Part shown: in pieces, positions 10,125-19,734 of the stretch
Numbering within the stretch: the first letter of the stretch is position 1
Layout of the letters: every line of letters starts with the position of its first letter
DNA from: Burkholderiales bacterium
Lineage (GTDB): Bacteria; Pseudomonadota; Gammaproteobacteria; Burkholderiales; WYBJ01
Assembly: GCA_022841915.1 (NCBI GenBank)
Contig: JALHQN010000001.1
Location: 124,001-188,000, forward strand
Length of the DNA stretch: 64,000 nucleotides
Reading direction: 5' to 3'
Translations under genes and position numbers: made by a program
Notes under the pieces: model-generated
The model's input: the letters and a program-made list of their open reading frames with translations, nothing else
Database searches by the model: none
Told to the model about the DNA's origin: nothing

Positions 10125-10526
10125 ATGCAGATCCAAGTCAATACCGACGACAATGTGAGCGGCCGTACGGAACTAACCTTGAAGGTACAAACGCAGATCA
10201 ACGATACGCTCGATCGATTTCGTGACCGCATCACCCGCGTCGAAGTCCACTTGAGCGACGAGAACAGCGGCAAGCCCGGCGACAACGACAAGCGCTGTCT
10301 GATGGAAGCACGGCTTGCGGGCCGCAAGCCCGTCGCGGTGACCCATTCCGCTGGCTCTCTCGAAGATGCTTTCGGCGGCGCCGCCGACAAAATGAAGCGC
10401 GCGCTCGAAAGCGCCCTGGGACGCATCAAGGACAACCAGGGTCGCGATTCGGTCCGAGGGGAAGAGACGCTCGACGACGGCTCGCCGTCCATTGAAACAG
10501 GTACGCCACCGCGAGGAGGCTTCTGA
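10125..10526 (+). CDS. HPF/RaiA-family ribosome hibernation factor-like protein
   Basis: A 133-residue protein matching the short hibernation-promoting-factor/RaiA (sigma-54 modulation) fold: an initial strand MQIQVNTDDNV, the DRFRDRITRVEVHLSDEN segment, a basic strand ARLAGRKPVAVTH, and a helix with DAFGGAADKMKRALESALGR. Such proteins bind in the 30S decoding centre and silence ribosomes in stationary phase. The ATG follows a GGAAGGGAAG ribosome site. Its stop overlaps the start of the baeRF-type gene (TGATG), so the two are coupled. It is probably an accessory copy, since rpoN is not adjacent. Confidence 0.85.
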   Translation: MQIQVNTDDNVSGRTELTLKVQTQINDTLDRFRDRITRVEVHLSDENSGKPGDNDKRCLMEARLAGRKPVAVTHSAGSLEDAFGGAADKMKRALESALGRIKDNQGRDSVRGEETLDDGSPSIETGTPPRGGF

Positions 10527-11693
10527 TGACGCCGGACCTGAACGTGCAGTTGAATGCCCTTCTCGCGGCGAGCGGACCACCGTGCCTTTCCCTCTATCAG
10601 CCGACCCACCGACGCCATCCCGAGAATCAGCAAGACCCGATACGCTACCGGAATCTGCTGAAGACGCTGGAAGAGTCGCTGCAGCGCAAGTACCAGACGC
10701 CGGAAGTCGCCTCCTTGCTGGCGCCCATGCAAGCGCTGGCAGCGGATGCTTCTTTCTGGAAGCACACCTCAGAGGGCCTCGCCGTCTTCGCCGCCCCGGG
10801 GCTCTTCGAAATCTTCACGCTGTTGCGGCCCGTCCCGGAGCGGGCCATCGTCGCCGACAGTTTCCACGTCGGACCGCTGCTGCGCATCCTGCAATCCGCG
10901 GATCGCTACCAGGTACTCGGACTGAATCAGCAAGCCGTCAGGCTCTTCGAGGGCAACCGGGATAGGCTGGAAGAGATCGAGCCCGCCCCAGGCGTGCCCA
11001 GGACGATGACTGCGGCTCTGGGCGACGAAATCTCAGAACCGCGTCTCGTGGTCGGCTCCTACGGGACGGGGCCGGGGGGACCCGGGCGCGGAGGCGGCAG
11101 TGCAGGCATGAGGCACGGTCATGGCAGCAAGAAAGACGAAGTGGACATCGACCGCGACCGCTTCTTCCGCGCCATCGATCGCGCCGTGACCGAACACCAC
11201 TCGAAACCAGCGGCCCTCCCGCTGATCGTAGCCGCCCTCGCGCAACCACGCTCATTTTCAGGACATCAGCCACAATCCGTTCCTGGTGCCCGAGGGCATC
11301 AACGCGCACCCCGATGCCGTGAGCATGGATGCTCTGCGGGAGAGCGCCTGGCAGGTGATGGAACCCCGCTTCCGTGCTCGCATCGCGCAGTTCATCGATC
11401 GGTTCGGTGCGGCGCGTGCTCGGCAACTCGGCTCGGCCGACTTGAGCGACATCGCCGCGGGGGCGGCCGAGGGGCGAATCGAGACTTTGCTTGTCGAGGC
11501 TGACAGACGACTGCCCGGGCGCCTCGACCCCACCAGCGGCAGGATCAGGTCAGCCGATGGCGCCGATCCGGAAGTGGATGACCTGATCGAAAATGTCGCC
11601 GAATTGGTGCTGCGCCGAGGCGGCAGCGTCTGGGTCGTTCCGGCGGATCGGATGCCGACCGATAGCGGCGTGGCCGCAATTTACCGGTTCTGA
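10526..11693 (+). pseudogene. baeRF-type (archaeo-eukaryotic release factor-like) protein, frameshifted
   Basis: The reading frame from 10526 is family-like through ALPLIVAALA near 11241 and then loses the expected continuation. The other frame resumes from about 11248 as HAHFQDISHNPFLVPEGI and runs to the stop at 11691-11693. Joining the two gives about 389 residues, the usual length for the baeRF family related to eRF1/Pelota domains. A single missing base near 11240-11248 explains the break. It is either a recent inactivating deletion or a sequencing error. The intact gene would be coupled to the HPF-like gene, suggesting a shared ribosome-related role; this is inference. Confidence 0.72.
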
Positions 11694-11820
11694 TCGCTGC
11701 GGCCCGAGCTTGGCGCTTCGAGGACACGCCGAGAGCCCGAGCAGCCGGGCCCCTCATTACGAGCCAGTCGCACGCGTAGCCTCGACTCGCGTTCGGCCAG
11801 CGGCAGGGCTTTGTTTGCAT

Positions 11821-12213
11821 CTATTGCACGATGGCGCGATAGAAGATGTAGATGCAGCAACCCATGCCAAGGCCGAACGTCACGCTGCGCAGCCAAGCCA
11901 GATTCATCACGTACAAGGCTGAATACAGGATGCGCAACACGACGAAGAGCAACGCCGGCACATCGAGGCTGCGCAAATCGACGCCAGCCGCGAAGGCGAT
12001 GAACACCGTGACGGTGTAGACCGACAACGCCTCCCACGCATTCGACTGTGCGCCCTGTACCCGCGCCCCCATGCCGCGCAGTTCCGCCTGCTGCACTCGC
12101 GGATAGGCGTTGTCCAGACGACCGAATTGCCTGACGCGGAAAAAGCCTCCCATCATCGAGAGCACGATGGGCATCACGGCGACAACGAAGAGCGTGTAGA
12201 GAACAATGGGCAT
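11821..12213 (-). CDS. MAPEG family membrane protein
   Basis: A 130-residue integral membrane protein with four hydrophobic helices. The MAPEG (membrane-associated eicosanoid and glutathione metabolism) pattern is seen in RLDNAYPRVQQAELRGMGAR and the following AQSNAWEALSVYTVTVFIAF. Bacterial members are mostly uncharacterised, and some have glutathione transferase activity. It is a lone minus-strand gene, about 160 bases downstream of the ABC exporter on the same strand. Confidence 0.85.
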   Translation of the reverse strand: MPIVLYTLFVVAVMPIVLSMMGGFFRVRQFGRLDNAYPRVQQAELRGMGARVQGAQSNAWEALSVYTVTVFIAFAAGVDLRSLDVPALLFVVLRILYSALYVMNLAWLRSVTFGLGMGCCIYIFYRAIVQ

Positions 12214-12376
12214 GGCAGTTAAAGAACTCCAAGGCGTCTAACGAGGAGCCTGGTGACGGCTAAGCTGGATGACGATAGGCACTAGCTGATGCCGGCCTGC
12301 ATCCAGCGTCGAAAAGGCGAAGTTCATGCGGGAGAATCCAAGAATTCTACCGCGCCCCTAGCGGCACGCGCATTCC

Positions 12377-14110
12377 TCACGCGCTGGCTTCCTTCAGGCT
12401 CCCGCCACCCGCATCACCGCCTTCGATGACGATCCGGCGCCGATGCAGTGCCGCGAGTCCCGCGCGATGCCCGATGCTGACCACCGTCGTTTGCGTCAGC
12501 TCCTCCAGCAACTCATACATCGCCCTTTCGGCTGCATCGTCCAGCGCGCTGCTCGCTTCATCGAGGAAGAGCCACGCCGGTCGATGCAGCCACGCGCGGG
12601 CGAAGCCGATGCGCTGCTGCTCCCCGCCCGAGAGCAGCATGCCCCAGTGCTGCTGTTCGTCGAGGCGCTCCTGCAGTCGACCGAGGCCGGTCCGATTCAG
12701 CGCGTCGGTCAGCGTTGCGTCGTCGAAGGCCTCGGCGGACGACGGATAGGAGAGCACTTGGCGCAACGTCCCTATGGGCAGGTAGGGCCGCTGCGGCAAG
12801 AACAGGATGCGCGCCTGCTCGGGCCAGAACACCCGGCCTTCGCCGAAGGGCCAGATGCCCGCGAAGGCGCGAAAGAGTGTGCTCTTGCCGCAGCCCGAGG
12901 GACCGGTGACCAGCGTCGACACGCCCGGTTGGAGCACGAGCTGAGCGTCTTCCAGCAACACGCGTCCGTTGGGCAGCGAGAGCTTGAGACTTTGGGCGGC
13001 GATGTCCCCGCGCGGCTGCATCACTCGCTCGACGCCCGGTGCTTCGACGGCGGCGCGTCCGGCAACGTCCATGGCCGATCTGAATCCCACCAGTCGATCG
13101 ACCGTCGCCTTCCATTCCGCCAGGGTCGCGTACGCATCGATGAACCACGACAGGGAGCCTTGCACCTGTCCGAAAGCGGATGCCGTCTGCATCAGGCCGC
13201 CGAGCGCGATGGCGCCCGAGAAATAGCGCGGCGCCACGACCACATAGGGAAAGATGACCGCCAGCTGTCCGTAGAACGCCTGGAACCAGGTGAGCTTCTT
13301 TTGCCGGCGCATGATGTCCCACCAGTTCTCAGCCACGGCGACGAAACGTCGCATGAAGCCCCGCTTCTCGTCCTCCTCGCCCGCGTAGAGCGCGATCGCC
13401 TCCGTATTTTCCCGAAAGCGCACCAGCGAGAAGCGGAAATCCGCCTCGACGCGCTGACGCGTGAAATTCAGACCCACCAGCGGCCGGCCGATGAGATGCG
13501 CGAGCCAGGTGCCGGCAGCCGCGTAGATCAGCGCGACCCATACCAGGTAACCGGGTACCGTCACGCCGCCTTCCCCGATCGGCAGCGTGATCGCGCCCGA
13601 GAGCCCCCACAAAATGTAGAGAAAGGAGCCCAAGGTCACGACTGCGTTGAGCAGCCCGAGCGTCAAGGACAGCGTCGTGCCGACGAAACTGTTGAGGTCG
13701 TCGGCGATGCGCTGGTCCGGATTGTCGGTCGCCCGGTCGGTCAGCTGCAGACGGTAATAGGTGCGATGTCCGAGCCAGTCGTCCAAGTAGCGCTCGGTGA
13801 GCCAGCGCCGCCATTTGATCTGCAGCATCTGGCTCAAATAGAGCTGATAGACGGCCATCACGATGTAGGCCAGCGCCAGGCCGCCGAAGACCCCGAGCAG
13901 GCGCATGAACTCGACCTGGTCCTTTTTCTCCAGCGAATTGAAAAAGGAGGCTTGCCACTTGTTGATCTCGACGGCCACGAAGACCGTTCCCAGATTGAGC
14001 AGGATGACCGCGGCCAGCAAGCTCCTCGCGACCCATCGCTCGTTCGAAGTCCAGTACGGTTTCGTCAGCCGCCACAGGTCGCGCAGAAAGTTTCGGAACG
14101 TGTTCAGCAT
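12377..14110 (-). CDS. SbmA/BacA-like (YddA-type) ABC transporter, fused permease and ATPase
   Basis: A 577-residue half-transporter. The N-terminal membrane domain (about residues 1-340) has the SbmA/BacA-like signature RRWLTERYLDDWLGHRTYYR, then DNPDQRIADDLNSFV. The ATPase has Walker A TGPSGCGKST, the Q-loop FLPQRPYLPIGTLR, signature LSGGEQQRIGFARAW, and Walker B AWLFLDEASSALD. Relatives include E. coli YddA and mycobacterial vitamin B12 or peptide transporters. It likely works as a homodimer in the inner membrane; the substrate is unknown. Confidence 0.92.
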   Translation of the reverse strand: MLNTFRNFLRDLWRLTKPYWTSNERWVARSLLAAVILLNLGTVFVAVEINKWQASFFNSLEKKDQVEFMRLLGVFGGLALAYIVMAVYQLYLSQMLQIKWRRWLTERYLDDWLGHRTYYRLQLTDRATDNPDQRIADDLNSFVGTTLSLTLGLLNAVVTLGSFLYILWGLSGAITLPIGEGGVTVPGYLVWVALIYAAAGTWLAHLIGRPLVGLNFTRQRVEADFRFSLVRFRENTEAIALYAGEEDEKRGFMRRFVAVAENWWDIMRRQKKLTWFQAFYGQLAVIFPYVVVAPRYFSGAIALGGLMQTASAFGQVQGSLSWFIDAYATLAEWKATVDRLVGFRSAMDVAGRAAVEAPGVERVMQPRGDIAAQSLKLSLPNGRVLLEDAQLVLQPGVSTLVTGPSGCGKSTLFRAFAGIWPFGEGRVFWPEQARILFLPQRPYLPIGTLRQVLSYPSSAEAFDDATLTDALNRTGLGRLQERLDEQQHWGMLLSGGEQQRIGFARAWLHRPAWLFLDEASSALDDAAERAMYELLEELTQTTVVSIGHRAGLAALHRRRIVIEGGDAGGGSLKEASA

Positions 14111-14285
14111 CGTGGGTAACCAGAGAGTGGAGGGATCGGTAAGCCGAGAGGTGGGCCGGAAGACAACGACATGATGTTAGCAAGCTGGCGATCGATCCGC
14201 TCGCCAGCCTCATCGCCGCTTCCGCGCCGTCGGCCGGTCGCGCACAATACGGCTTTTTCGACTCAACGGGACGGGACCACGCACC

Positions 14286-16115
14286 ATGCCGGCCAAAGGC
14301 GCACCGATTCGATACCGCATCCGGGCAAGCCAGCCCGAGGCCCACTTGTACAATGTCGAGCTGGTCGTCGAGGCGCCCGATGCCGCGGGCCAGCGCTTCA
14401 GCCTCCCTGCGTGGATCCCGGGCAGCTACATGATCCGGGAGTTCGCACGCAACATCATCACCCTGCAGGCTCGCTGCGGCAGGCGCAGCGTCGGGCTGCA
14501 AAAGATCGACAAGCACACTTGGCAAGCCGAGCCCTGCGCCGGCCCGCTCACGCTGAGCTACGATGTCTACGCCTGGGACTTGTCCGTCCGGGGTGCGCAT
14601 CTGGATACCGGACATGGCTTCTTCAACGGCACGAGCGTCTTTCTTTGCGTGCACGGCCAGGAGAATGCGCCCTGCCTGGTCGATATCGAGCGGCCCCAGG
14701 GCGGTAGCTATCGCGACTGGCGCGTGGCAACCGCCCTGCCGACAGCCGGCGCCAAGCGCTACGGATTCGGCGCCTATCGCGCGGACAACTATGACGAGTT
14801 GATCGACCATCCGGTGGAGATGGGGACCTTCTCGCTCGCGACCTTCCGTGCGCGCGGGGTGCCGCACGACGTCGCCATCACGGGGCGCCACGACTGCGAC
14901 TTGAAGCGCCTCACCGATGACCTCAAGCGCATCGCCGAGTACCAGATCGACTTCTTCGGCGGAACCGCGCCGATGAAGCGCTACGTGTTCCTCGTCACGG
15001 CGGTCGGAGAAGGCTATGGCGGGCTTGAGCATCGCGCCTCGACCGCGCTGCTGTGCAGCCGCTACGACTTGCCTTGCGCGAGCGTCGAGAAGCAGGACGA
15101 CCGGTACCTCACCTTCCTCGGACTGGCCAGTCACGAATACTTCCACACCTGGAACGTGAAGCGCATCAAGCCCGCCGCGTTCACCCCCTACGACCTCACG
15201 CGTGAGTCCTACACGCGCCTGCTTTGGGCCTTCGAAGGCATCACGTCCTACTACGACGATCTGTGCCTGGTGCGCTGTGGGCTCATGACGACCGAGCAGT
15301 ACCTGCAGGCGCTGGCGCGCACGCTGACGAGCGTGCAGCGGGGTAGCGGCCGCCTCAAGCAGACGGTGGCGGATTCGAGCTTCGACGCCTGGATCAAGTA
15401 TTACCGCCAGGACGAGAACGCGCCTAACGCCATCGTCAGCTACTACACCAAAGGCTCGCTCGTCGCGCTCGCGCTCGACCTCACCGTGCGCAAGGCAACC
15501 GATGGCAAGCGCTCGCTCGACGACGTCATGCGCGCGCTCTGGGTCGAGTATGGGAAGGCGGGCCGCGGCGTGGGTGAAGCCGAACTGGAAATCCTGATCG
15601 AGAAGGTGACCGGCGTTCGCTTGCAGCGCTTCTTCGATCTTGCGCTGCGCTCGACCGAGGACATCGCGTGGACGCCGCTGCTGCGTCACTTCGGCCTGCG
15701 GGTTCACATGGCTGCCGCGCAGTCGAGCACGGACCGCGGCGGCAAGCCGCCGAAGAAGGCAGCCAAGCCGACGCCCCCGCGCGCCGTTCTGGGCTCGCGC
15801 CTCGAAACTGCCGGCGGCGAGGTGAAGATCGCCCAGGTCTTCGATGGCGGCGCCGCGCAAACGGGAGGACTCTCTGCCGGCGACATCCTGATCGCGCTCG
15901 ACGGCGTGCGCCTCACGCCGGCCAACTGGGAACAGCGCTTGGGCCGCCATCGTCCCGGCGACAACGTGCGCATCACCGGCTTCAGGCGCGACGAGCTGTT
16001 CGAGCGGGACGTGCGTTTGACGAGCGCTCCGGTGGATACGTTCGCACTCTCGCAGGATCCCGCCCCCTCGGCAGCCCAGCGACGCCGACTGACGAAGTGG
16101 CTGGCCTCGCATTGA
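14286..16115 (+). CDS. M61 family metallopeptidase with PDZ domain
   Basis: A 609-residue zinc aminopeptidase of the M61 (glycyl aminopeptidase) family. The N-terminal beta domain has LPAWIPGSYMIREFARNI. The catalytic site is HEYFHTWNVKRIKP at about residues 282-295, with the downstream glutamate in WAFEGITSYYDDL. A C-terminal PDZ domain (about 495-585) has GGAAQTGGLSAGDILIALDG. No signal peptide is seen, so it is probably cytoplasmic. It precedes Anbu on the same strand, with 390 bases between. Confidence 0.93.
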   Translation: MPAKGAPIRYRIRASQPEAHLYNVELVVEAPDAAGQRFSLPAWIPGSYMIREFARNIITLQARCGRRSVGLQKIDKHTWQAEPCAGPLTLSYDVYAWDLSVRGAHLDTGHGFFNGTSVFLCVHGQENAPCLVDIERPQGGSYRDWRVATALPTAGAKRYGFGAYRADNYDELIDHPVEMGTFSLATFRARGVPHDVAITGRHDCDLKRLTDDLKRIAEYQIDFFGGTAPMKRYVFLVTAVGEGYGGLEHRASTALLCSRYDLPCASVEKQDDRYLTFLGLASHEYFHTWNVKRIKPAAFTPYDLTRESYTRLLWAFEGITSYYDDLCLVRCGLMTTEQYLQALARTLTSVQRGSGRLKQTVADSSFDAWIKYYRQDENAPNAIVSYYTKGSLVALALDLTVRKATDGKRSLDDVMRALWVEYGKAGRGVGEAELEILIEKVTGVRLQRFFDLALRSTEDIAWTPLLRHFGLRVHMAAAQSSTDRGGKPPKKAAKPTPPRAVLGSRLETAGGEVKIAQVFDGGAAQTGGLSAGDILIALDGVRLTPANWEQRLGRHRPGDNVRITGFRRDELFERDVRLTSAPVDTFALSQDPAPSAAQRRRLTKWLASH

Positions 16116-16505
16116 GGTGCCGAACGATTCGGGGTCGGCTGGAATCGCGTGCACCTCACATCCAGCCACAGCGTCGGTGCATGGGGCGCTGGAGATCGAT
16201 CCCAGCGAGCAACCCGTGCGCGCAGCGAAGCAACCGGACGGCTACAATGACCGCCTATGCGATGCGCGCCCGGCAGCGTCGATGCAATGCCCGACAGAGC
16301 CTTGCGCCCGAGCGCTCGACGTTGTCTGCAACCGCACTCCCCGCTCGGGTTCGGAATGCGGCAGTCGTTACCCTTCGTTACGGCAAGCGCGCGCCACCCC
16401 CGAACCGAGCGAATACGAGGTTGGCACGCAGTTCGCTTGCGATGTCCTGCCAGCGCGGTCCCGAATCGGGGCCTTTACCGTCGAACGCCTCACGATGATC
16501 CGATC
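16116..16505. other. intergenic region upstream of the Anbu gene
   Basis: 390 bases without a gene I can support. A TACAAT hexamer at 16243-16248 could be a -10 element for the Anbu gene, but no good -35 lies at the right distance. Confidence 0.4.
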
Positions 16506-17369
16506 ATGACTTATTGCGTTGCTATCCGGCTGAAGGCCGGACTGGTTTTTCTGTCCGATTCGCGCACCAATGCCGGCGTCGACCACATCAGCACCTTCCG
16601 CAAGATGACGGTGTTCGAACACACGGGCGAACGGTTCATGGTGGTGCTGTCCGCGGGGAACCTCGCCATCACCCAGGCCGTGATCCAGCGCTTGTCGGCG
16701 ACGCGCCTGGCGACGGAACCTTCGGTCTGGAATGCGAGCAACCTCTTCGAGGCGGCGCGTGTGGTGGGCGATGCCGTGCGCCAGATCCACAAGTCCGACG
16801 CCGAGACACTGAATGCCTTCAACCTCGAATTCAACGCCAACTTTCTGTTCGGCGGGCAAATACGCGGCGAGCCACCGCGCCTGTTCCACGTCTATGCGGC
16901 CGGCAACTTCATCGAAGCAACCGAGGAGAGCCCTTACTTTCAGATCGGCGAGGCGAAGTATGGCAAGCCCATCCTCGATCGCGTGATCACGCCGGAAACC
17001 ACGCTCGACGAAGCGGCGAAGTGCTCGCTCGTGTCGATGGATTCGACCCTGCGCAGCAATCTTTCGGTCGGCATGCCGCTCGATCTGCTCGTGTACGAGA
17101 CCGACGCCTTACGAGTGAGCCGGTTCGTGACGATCGATTCGACCAACGAGTACTACCGCATGATCAGCACCACCTGGGGCCGCCGGCTGCGGCAAGTGTT
17201 CAGCGAAATACCCAATCCGACTTGGGATGCCTCCTTGACACCCGGCGCCAACGTTCTCCATGGCGGCACGCCCCCGCGGGCCCCGGTGCCGCCCGAGATC
17301 GCCGCCTTGCCCAACAGCGTACCGAGCGGGCCGATCCAAACCCTGGCCGGCACGCCACCGACGAAGTGA
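16506..17369 (+). CDS. Anbu, proteasome-related peptidase
   Basis: A 287-residue protein of the Anbu (ancestral beta-subunit) family. The N-terminus MTYCVAIRLKAGLVFLSDSR fits an N-terminal nucleophile hydrolase, with Thr2 exposed after removal of Met1. The core also matches: HTGERFMVVLSAGNLAITQA and FNANFLFGGQIRGEPP. The start is fixed by the need for Thr at position 2. Anbu forms large open rings whose substrates are unresolved. Its usual partners (transglutaminase-like, alpha-E and ATP-grasp genes) are not adjacent. The neighbours are an M61 peptidase and DegQ. The C-terminal 45 residues are proline-rich. Confidence 0.92.
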   Translation: MTYCVAIRLKAGLVFLSDSRTNAGVDHISTFRKMTVFEHTGERFMVVLSAGNLAITQAVIQRLSATRLATEPSVWNASNLFEAARVVGDAVRQIHKSDAETLNAFNLEFNANFLFGGQIRGEPPRLFHVYAAGNFIEATEESPYFQIGEAKYGKPILDRVITPETTLDEAAKCSLVSMDSTLRSNLSVGMPLDLLVYETDALRVSRFVTIDSTNEYYRMISTTWGRRLRQVFSEIPNPTWDASLTPGANVLHGGTPPRAPVPPEIAALPNSVPSGPIQTLAGTPPTK

Positions 17370-17385
17370 GCATCGACGAAGACGA

Positions 17386-18753
17386 TCAACGCATCAGAAT
17401 CGTGATGCGATAGTCGCCCCGCACCAGGTTGATGGACAGGCTGCCCTCGATGTTGCGCAAGGCAGTCATGAGCTCGTTGACGTTCCTGACTCGCCGCCCG
17501 TTGACACCGAAGATCACGTCGCCCGGACGCAGACCCTGCAGCCAGGCAGGGCTGTTCGGCTTGACCGCGGCCACGAGTGCGCCTTCGATGCGGCCGTAGA
17601 GCGGCATGCCGCGCTCGATGTTCGCCACCGACGCCCCAGCCAGTTCAGGGACCGCCTGCCCATCCACCGTGGCCTGCTCCGGCTGCGCCACTTGCGCCTT
17701 CAAGGTCAGCTGCCTGCCTTCGCGCATCAAGCGGAACTCCACGGTCTCCCCGACTGCAACCAGCCCCACTCGAACCCGCAAATCGGCCGAGCCGCGCACC
17801 GCGCGGCCGTTCACTGCGGTGACGACGTCGCCACGACGCAAGCCGGCGCGATCGGCTGGCGAGCCTTCGTCGACGCCGGTGACGATCGCGCCTTCGGTCG
17901 CGGCGACATTGAGCGAACGCGCGAGATCCGGCGTGAGCTCCTGCGTCTGCATGCCCATGCGCCCGCGCCGCACTTCGCCGAACCGGACGATCTGGTCCAT
18001 CACTGCGCGCGCGATGTTCGTCGGCACGGCGAACCCTATCCCCACGTTCCCGCCTGCCGGCCCGATGATGGCCGTGTTGATCCCGACCAGTTCCCCGCGC
18101 AGATTGACCAGCGCGCCGCCCGAGTTGCCCGGATTGATGGCCGCGTCGGTCTGGATGAAATCCTCGTAGCCGTCCACGTTGAGGCCGGTGCGGCCGAGCG
18201 CGCTGACGATGCCCGAGGTCACGGTCTGACCCAGACCGAACGGATTGCCGATGGCGAGAACGAAATCGCCGACGTTGAGCACGTCGGAATCGCCCAGACG
18301 CAGCGCGTTCAGATTGGGCGCTTCGATCCTGAGCACGGCGATGTCGGTTCCCGGATCCGCACCGACGAGTTGCGCCTTGAACTGCCGCCTGTCCTTGAGG
18401 GTGACGATAATCTCCTGAGCACCACGAATGACGTGGTGATTGGTCAGCACCAAGCCGCTGCGCGCGTTGACGATGACACCCGAGCCGGCGGCACGCTCCT
18501 GGCGCTGCGGCGTGTCGGGCACATCGAAGAAGCGGCGAAAGAACGGATCTCGCAGCAGCGGGTTCGTTTCGGCCGCCGAGCGCGAGACGGTCGAAATGTT
18601 CACCACAGCGGGGGTGATCTCGGCGATCAGCGGCGCGAGCGTAGGGACACCGCCTCGAGCGTCGGTGATCGGGGTGGCCGCGGTCGCGGCGCCAACCTGC
18701 CAGAGCGCGAGGGCAAGCAGGCAGAGGACGATTCGATGTTTGAATGAGGTCAC
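17386..18753 (-). CDS. degQ: DegQ/HtrA-family periplasmic serine protease
   Basis: A 455-residue exported protease. The signal peptide ends about residue 25 (GAATAA). The catalytic triad is visible as H in VLTNHHVIRG, D in GTDIAVLRIEA and S in INPGNSGGALVNL. Two PDZ domains follow (about 260-350 and 370-450), the first with GSPADRAGLRRGDVVTAVNG and the second with NSPAWLQGLRPGDVIFGVNG. It handles misfolded envelope proteins. Its stop lies 16 bases from the Anbu stop in a convergent arrangement. degP is a possible alternative name, but the length and short loop favour DegQ/DegS-type. Confidence 0.93.
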   Translation of the reverse strand: MTSFKHRIVLCLLALALWQVGAATAATPITDARGGVPTLAPLIAEITPAVVNISTVSRSAAETNPLLRDPFFRRFFDVPDTPQRQERAAGSGVIVNARSGLVLTNHHVIRGAQEIIVTLKDRRQFKAQLVGADPGTDIAVLRIEAPNLNALRLGDSDVLNVGDFVLAIGNPFGLGQTVTSGIVSALGRTGLNVDGYEDFIQTDAAINPGNSGGALVNLRGELVGINTAIIGPAGGNVGIGFAVPTNIARAVMDQIVRFGEVRRGRMGMQTQELTPDLARSLNVAATEGAIVTGVDEGSPADRAGLRRGDVVTAVNGRAVRGSADLRVRVGLVAVGETVEFRLMREGRQLTLKAQVAQPEQATVDGQAVPELAGASVANIERGMPLYGRIEGALVAAVKPNSPAWLQGLRPGDVIFGVNGRRVRNVNELMTALRNIEGSLSINLVRGDYRITILMR

Positions 18754-18829
18754 GGCCGAAGTCCCGGAGAAGCAAACGGCGAAGGATCATAGCAAAGAAA
18801 ATCGGATGCCGTGGCCCGTGCCGAGCGGA

Positions 18830-18835
18830 TAGAAT
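18830..18835 (+). promoter_or_regulatory. candidate -10 hexamer in a short palindrome
   Basis: TAGAAT within GCGGATAGAATCCGC, 71 bases before the spermidine synthase-like gene. No clear -35 was found. Confidence 0.3.
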
Positions 18836-18905
18836 CCGCCTGCTCGCGATTACGGCATCGCGCCGCCGGCCTCGCCGCACCGTCCTAATCCTTTCGATTC
18901 CACCC

Positions 18906-19706
18906 GTGTCAGCCAAGCCTCCCGCCTCGCCCAAGCAACCCGCGATCAACTTCAGCGAAGCTGCCGGCTTACGCCATCTGCATGTGGGCGGCACCGCAAT
19001 CCAAAGCGCGATGCACATCGACGCACCGGACGAACTGGCCCTCGCCTACACCCGAGCCATGATGGCGTGTCTGTTGTTCCAACCTGACCCCCGAGACGTG
19101 ATCATGGTGGGACTGGGCGGCGGCTCCATGGCCAAGTGGGTGTACCGCCGTCTGCCGCGCACGCGCATCGTCGCAATCGAAGTCGATGCTCGGGTGGTCT
19201 CTGCCGCGCATCGGGTCTTTCACCTGCCGCTGGGCCGCAAGCGCCTGCAGGTTCTGGTGGGCGACGGCGCGGACTACGTGGCGAACAACCCAGGCAGCGC
19301 AGATCTCATCTTTCTCGATGCCTTCGTCAATCATCGTCAGGCGCCGTCGATACGCACCGCGGCGTTCTATCAGGCGGCACGCCGTGCGCTGAAACCCGAA
19401 GGCGTTCTCGTCATCAACTTCATGAGCGACGACCCGGGACTGCGCAGCTATCTGCGCCGCCTCGCCGCAGCTTTCCAAGGCCACATCGCCTGCCTGCGCG
19501 CGATCGGCGAGGACAACCTCCTCGTATTTGCATTCGCCGATGATCCGGGCGTCATCACACCGACCAGCCTGACCGGACGCGCGATCGCGCTGCAAAGGCA
19601 ATACGGAATGGAATTTCGCGCCTTTGCCGAGGGCATCCGTCCGCCCTCTCGCATTCTGGTCGATCGCCGCCCATTGCTTTCGAAAAGCGAATTGTCGGCG
19701 TTCTGA
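18906..19706 (+). CDS. spermidine synthase-like protein
   Basis: A 266-residue cytoplasmic protein with the propylamine-transferase Rossmann core: MVGLGGGSMAKWVYRRLP, then VAIEVDARVVSAAHRVF and LQVLVGDGADYVANN. The GTG start at 18906 is the first sensible start after a TAGAAT -10-like hexamer at 18830-18835. The aspartates that hold the polyamine in true SpeE are not clearly kept; the site reads LIFLDAFVNH. It is therefore probably one of the many SpeE-like methyltransferase-fold proteins of unknown activity rather than a proven spermidine synthase. Confidence 0.8.
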   Translation: MSAKPPASPKQPAINFSEAAGLRHLHVGGTAIQSAMHIDAPDELALAYTRAMMACLLFQPDPRDVIMVGLGGGSMAKWVYRRLPRTRIVAIEVDARVVSAAHRVFHLPLGRKRLQVLVGDGADYVANNPGSADLIFLDAFVNHRQAPSIRTAAFYQAARRALKPEGVLVINFMSDDPGLRSYLRRLAAAFQGHIACLRAIGEDNLLVFAFADDPGVITPTSLTGRAIALQRQYGMEFRAFAEGIRPPSRILVDRRPLLSKSELSAF

Positions 19707-19734
19707 TGTCGGGCGCTGCGCGCGACTTGCCTGC

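Noticed and set aside
13329-16169. A 946-codon minus-strand frame across the ABC exporter start and the M61 gene
   Set aside because: Its first part is antisense to M61 and its end is an out-of-frame reading of the ABC gene; both real genes have full motif sets.
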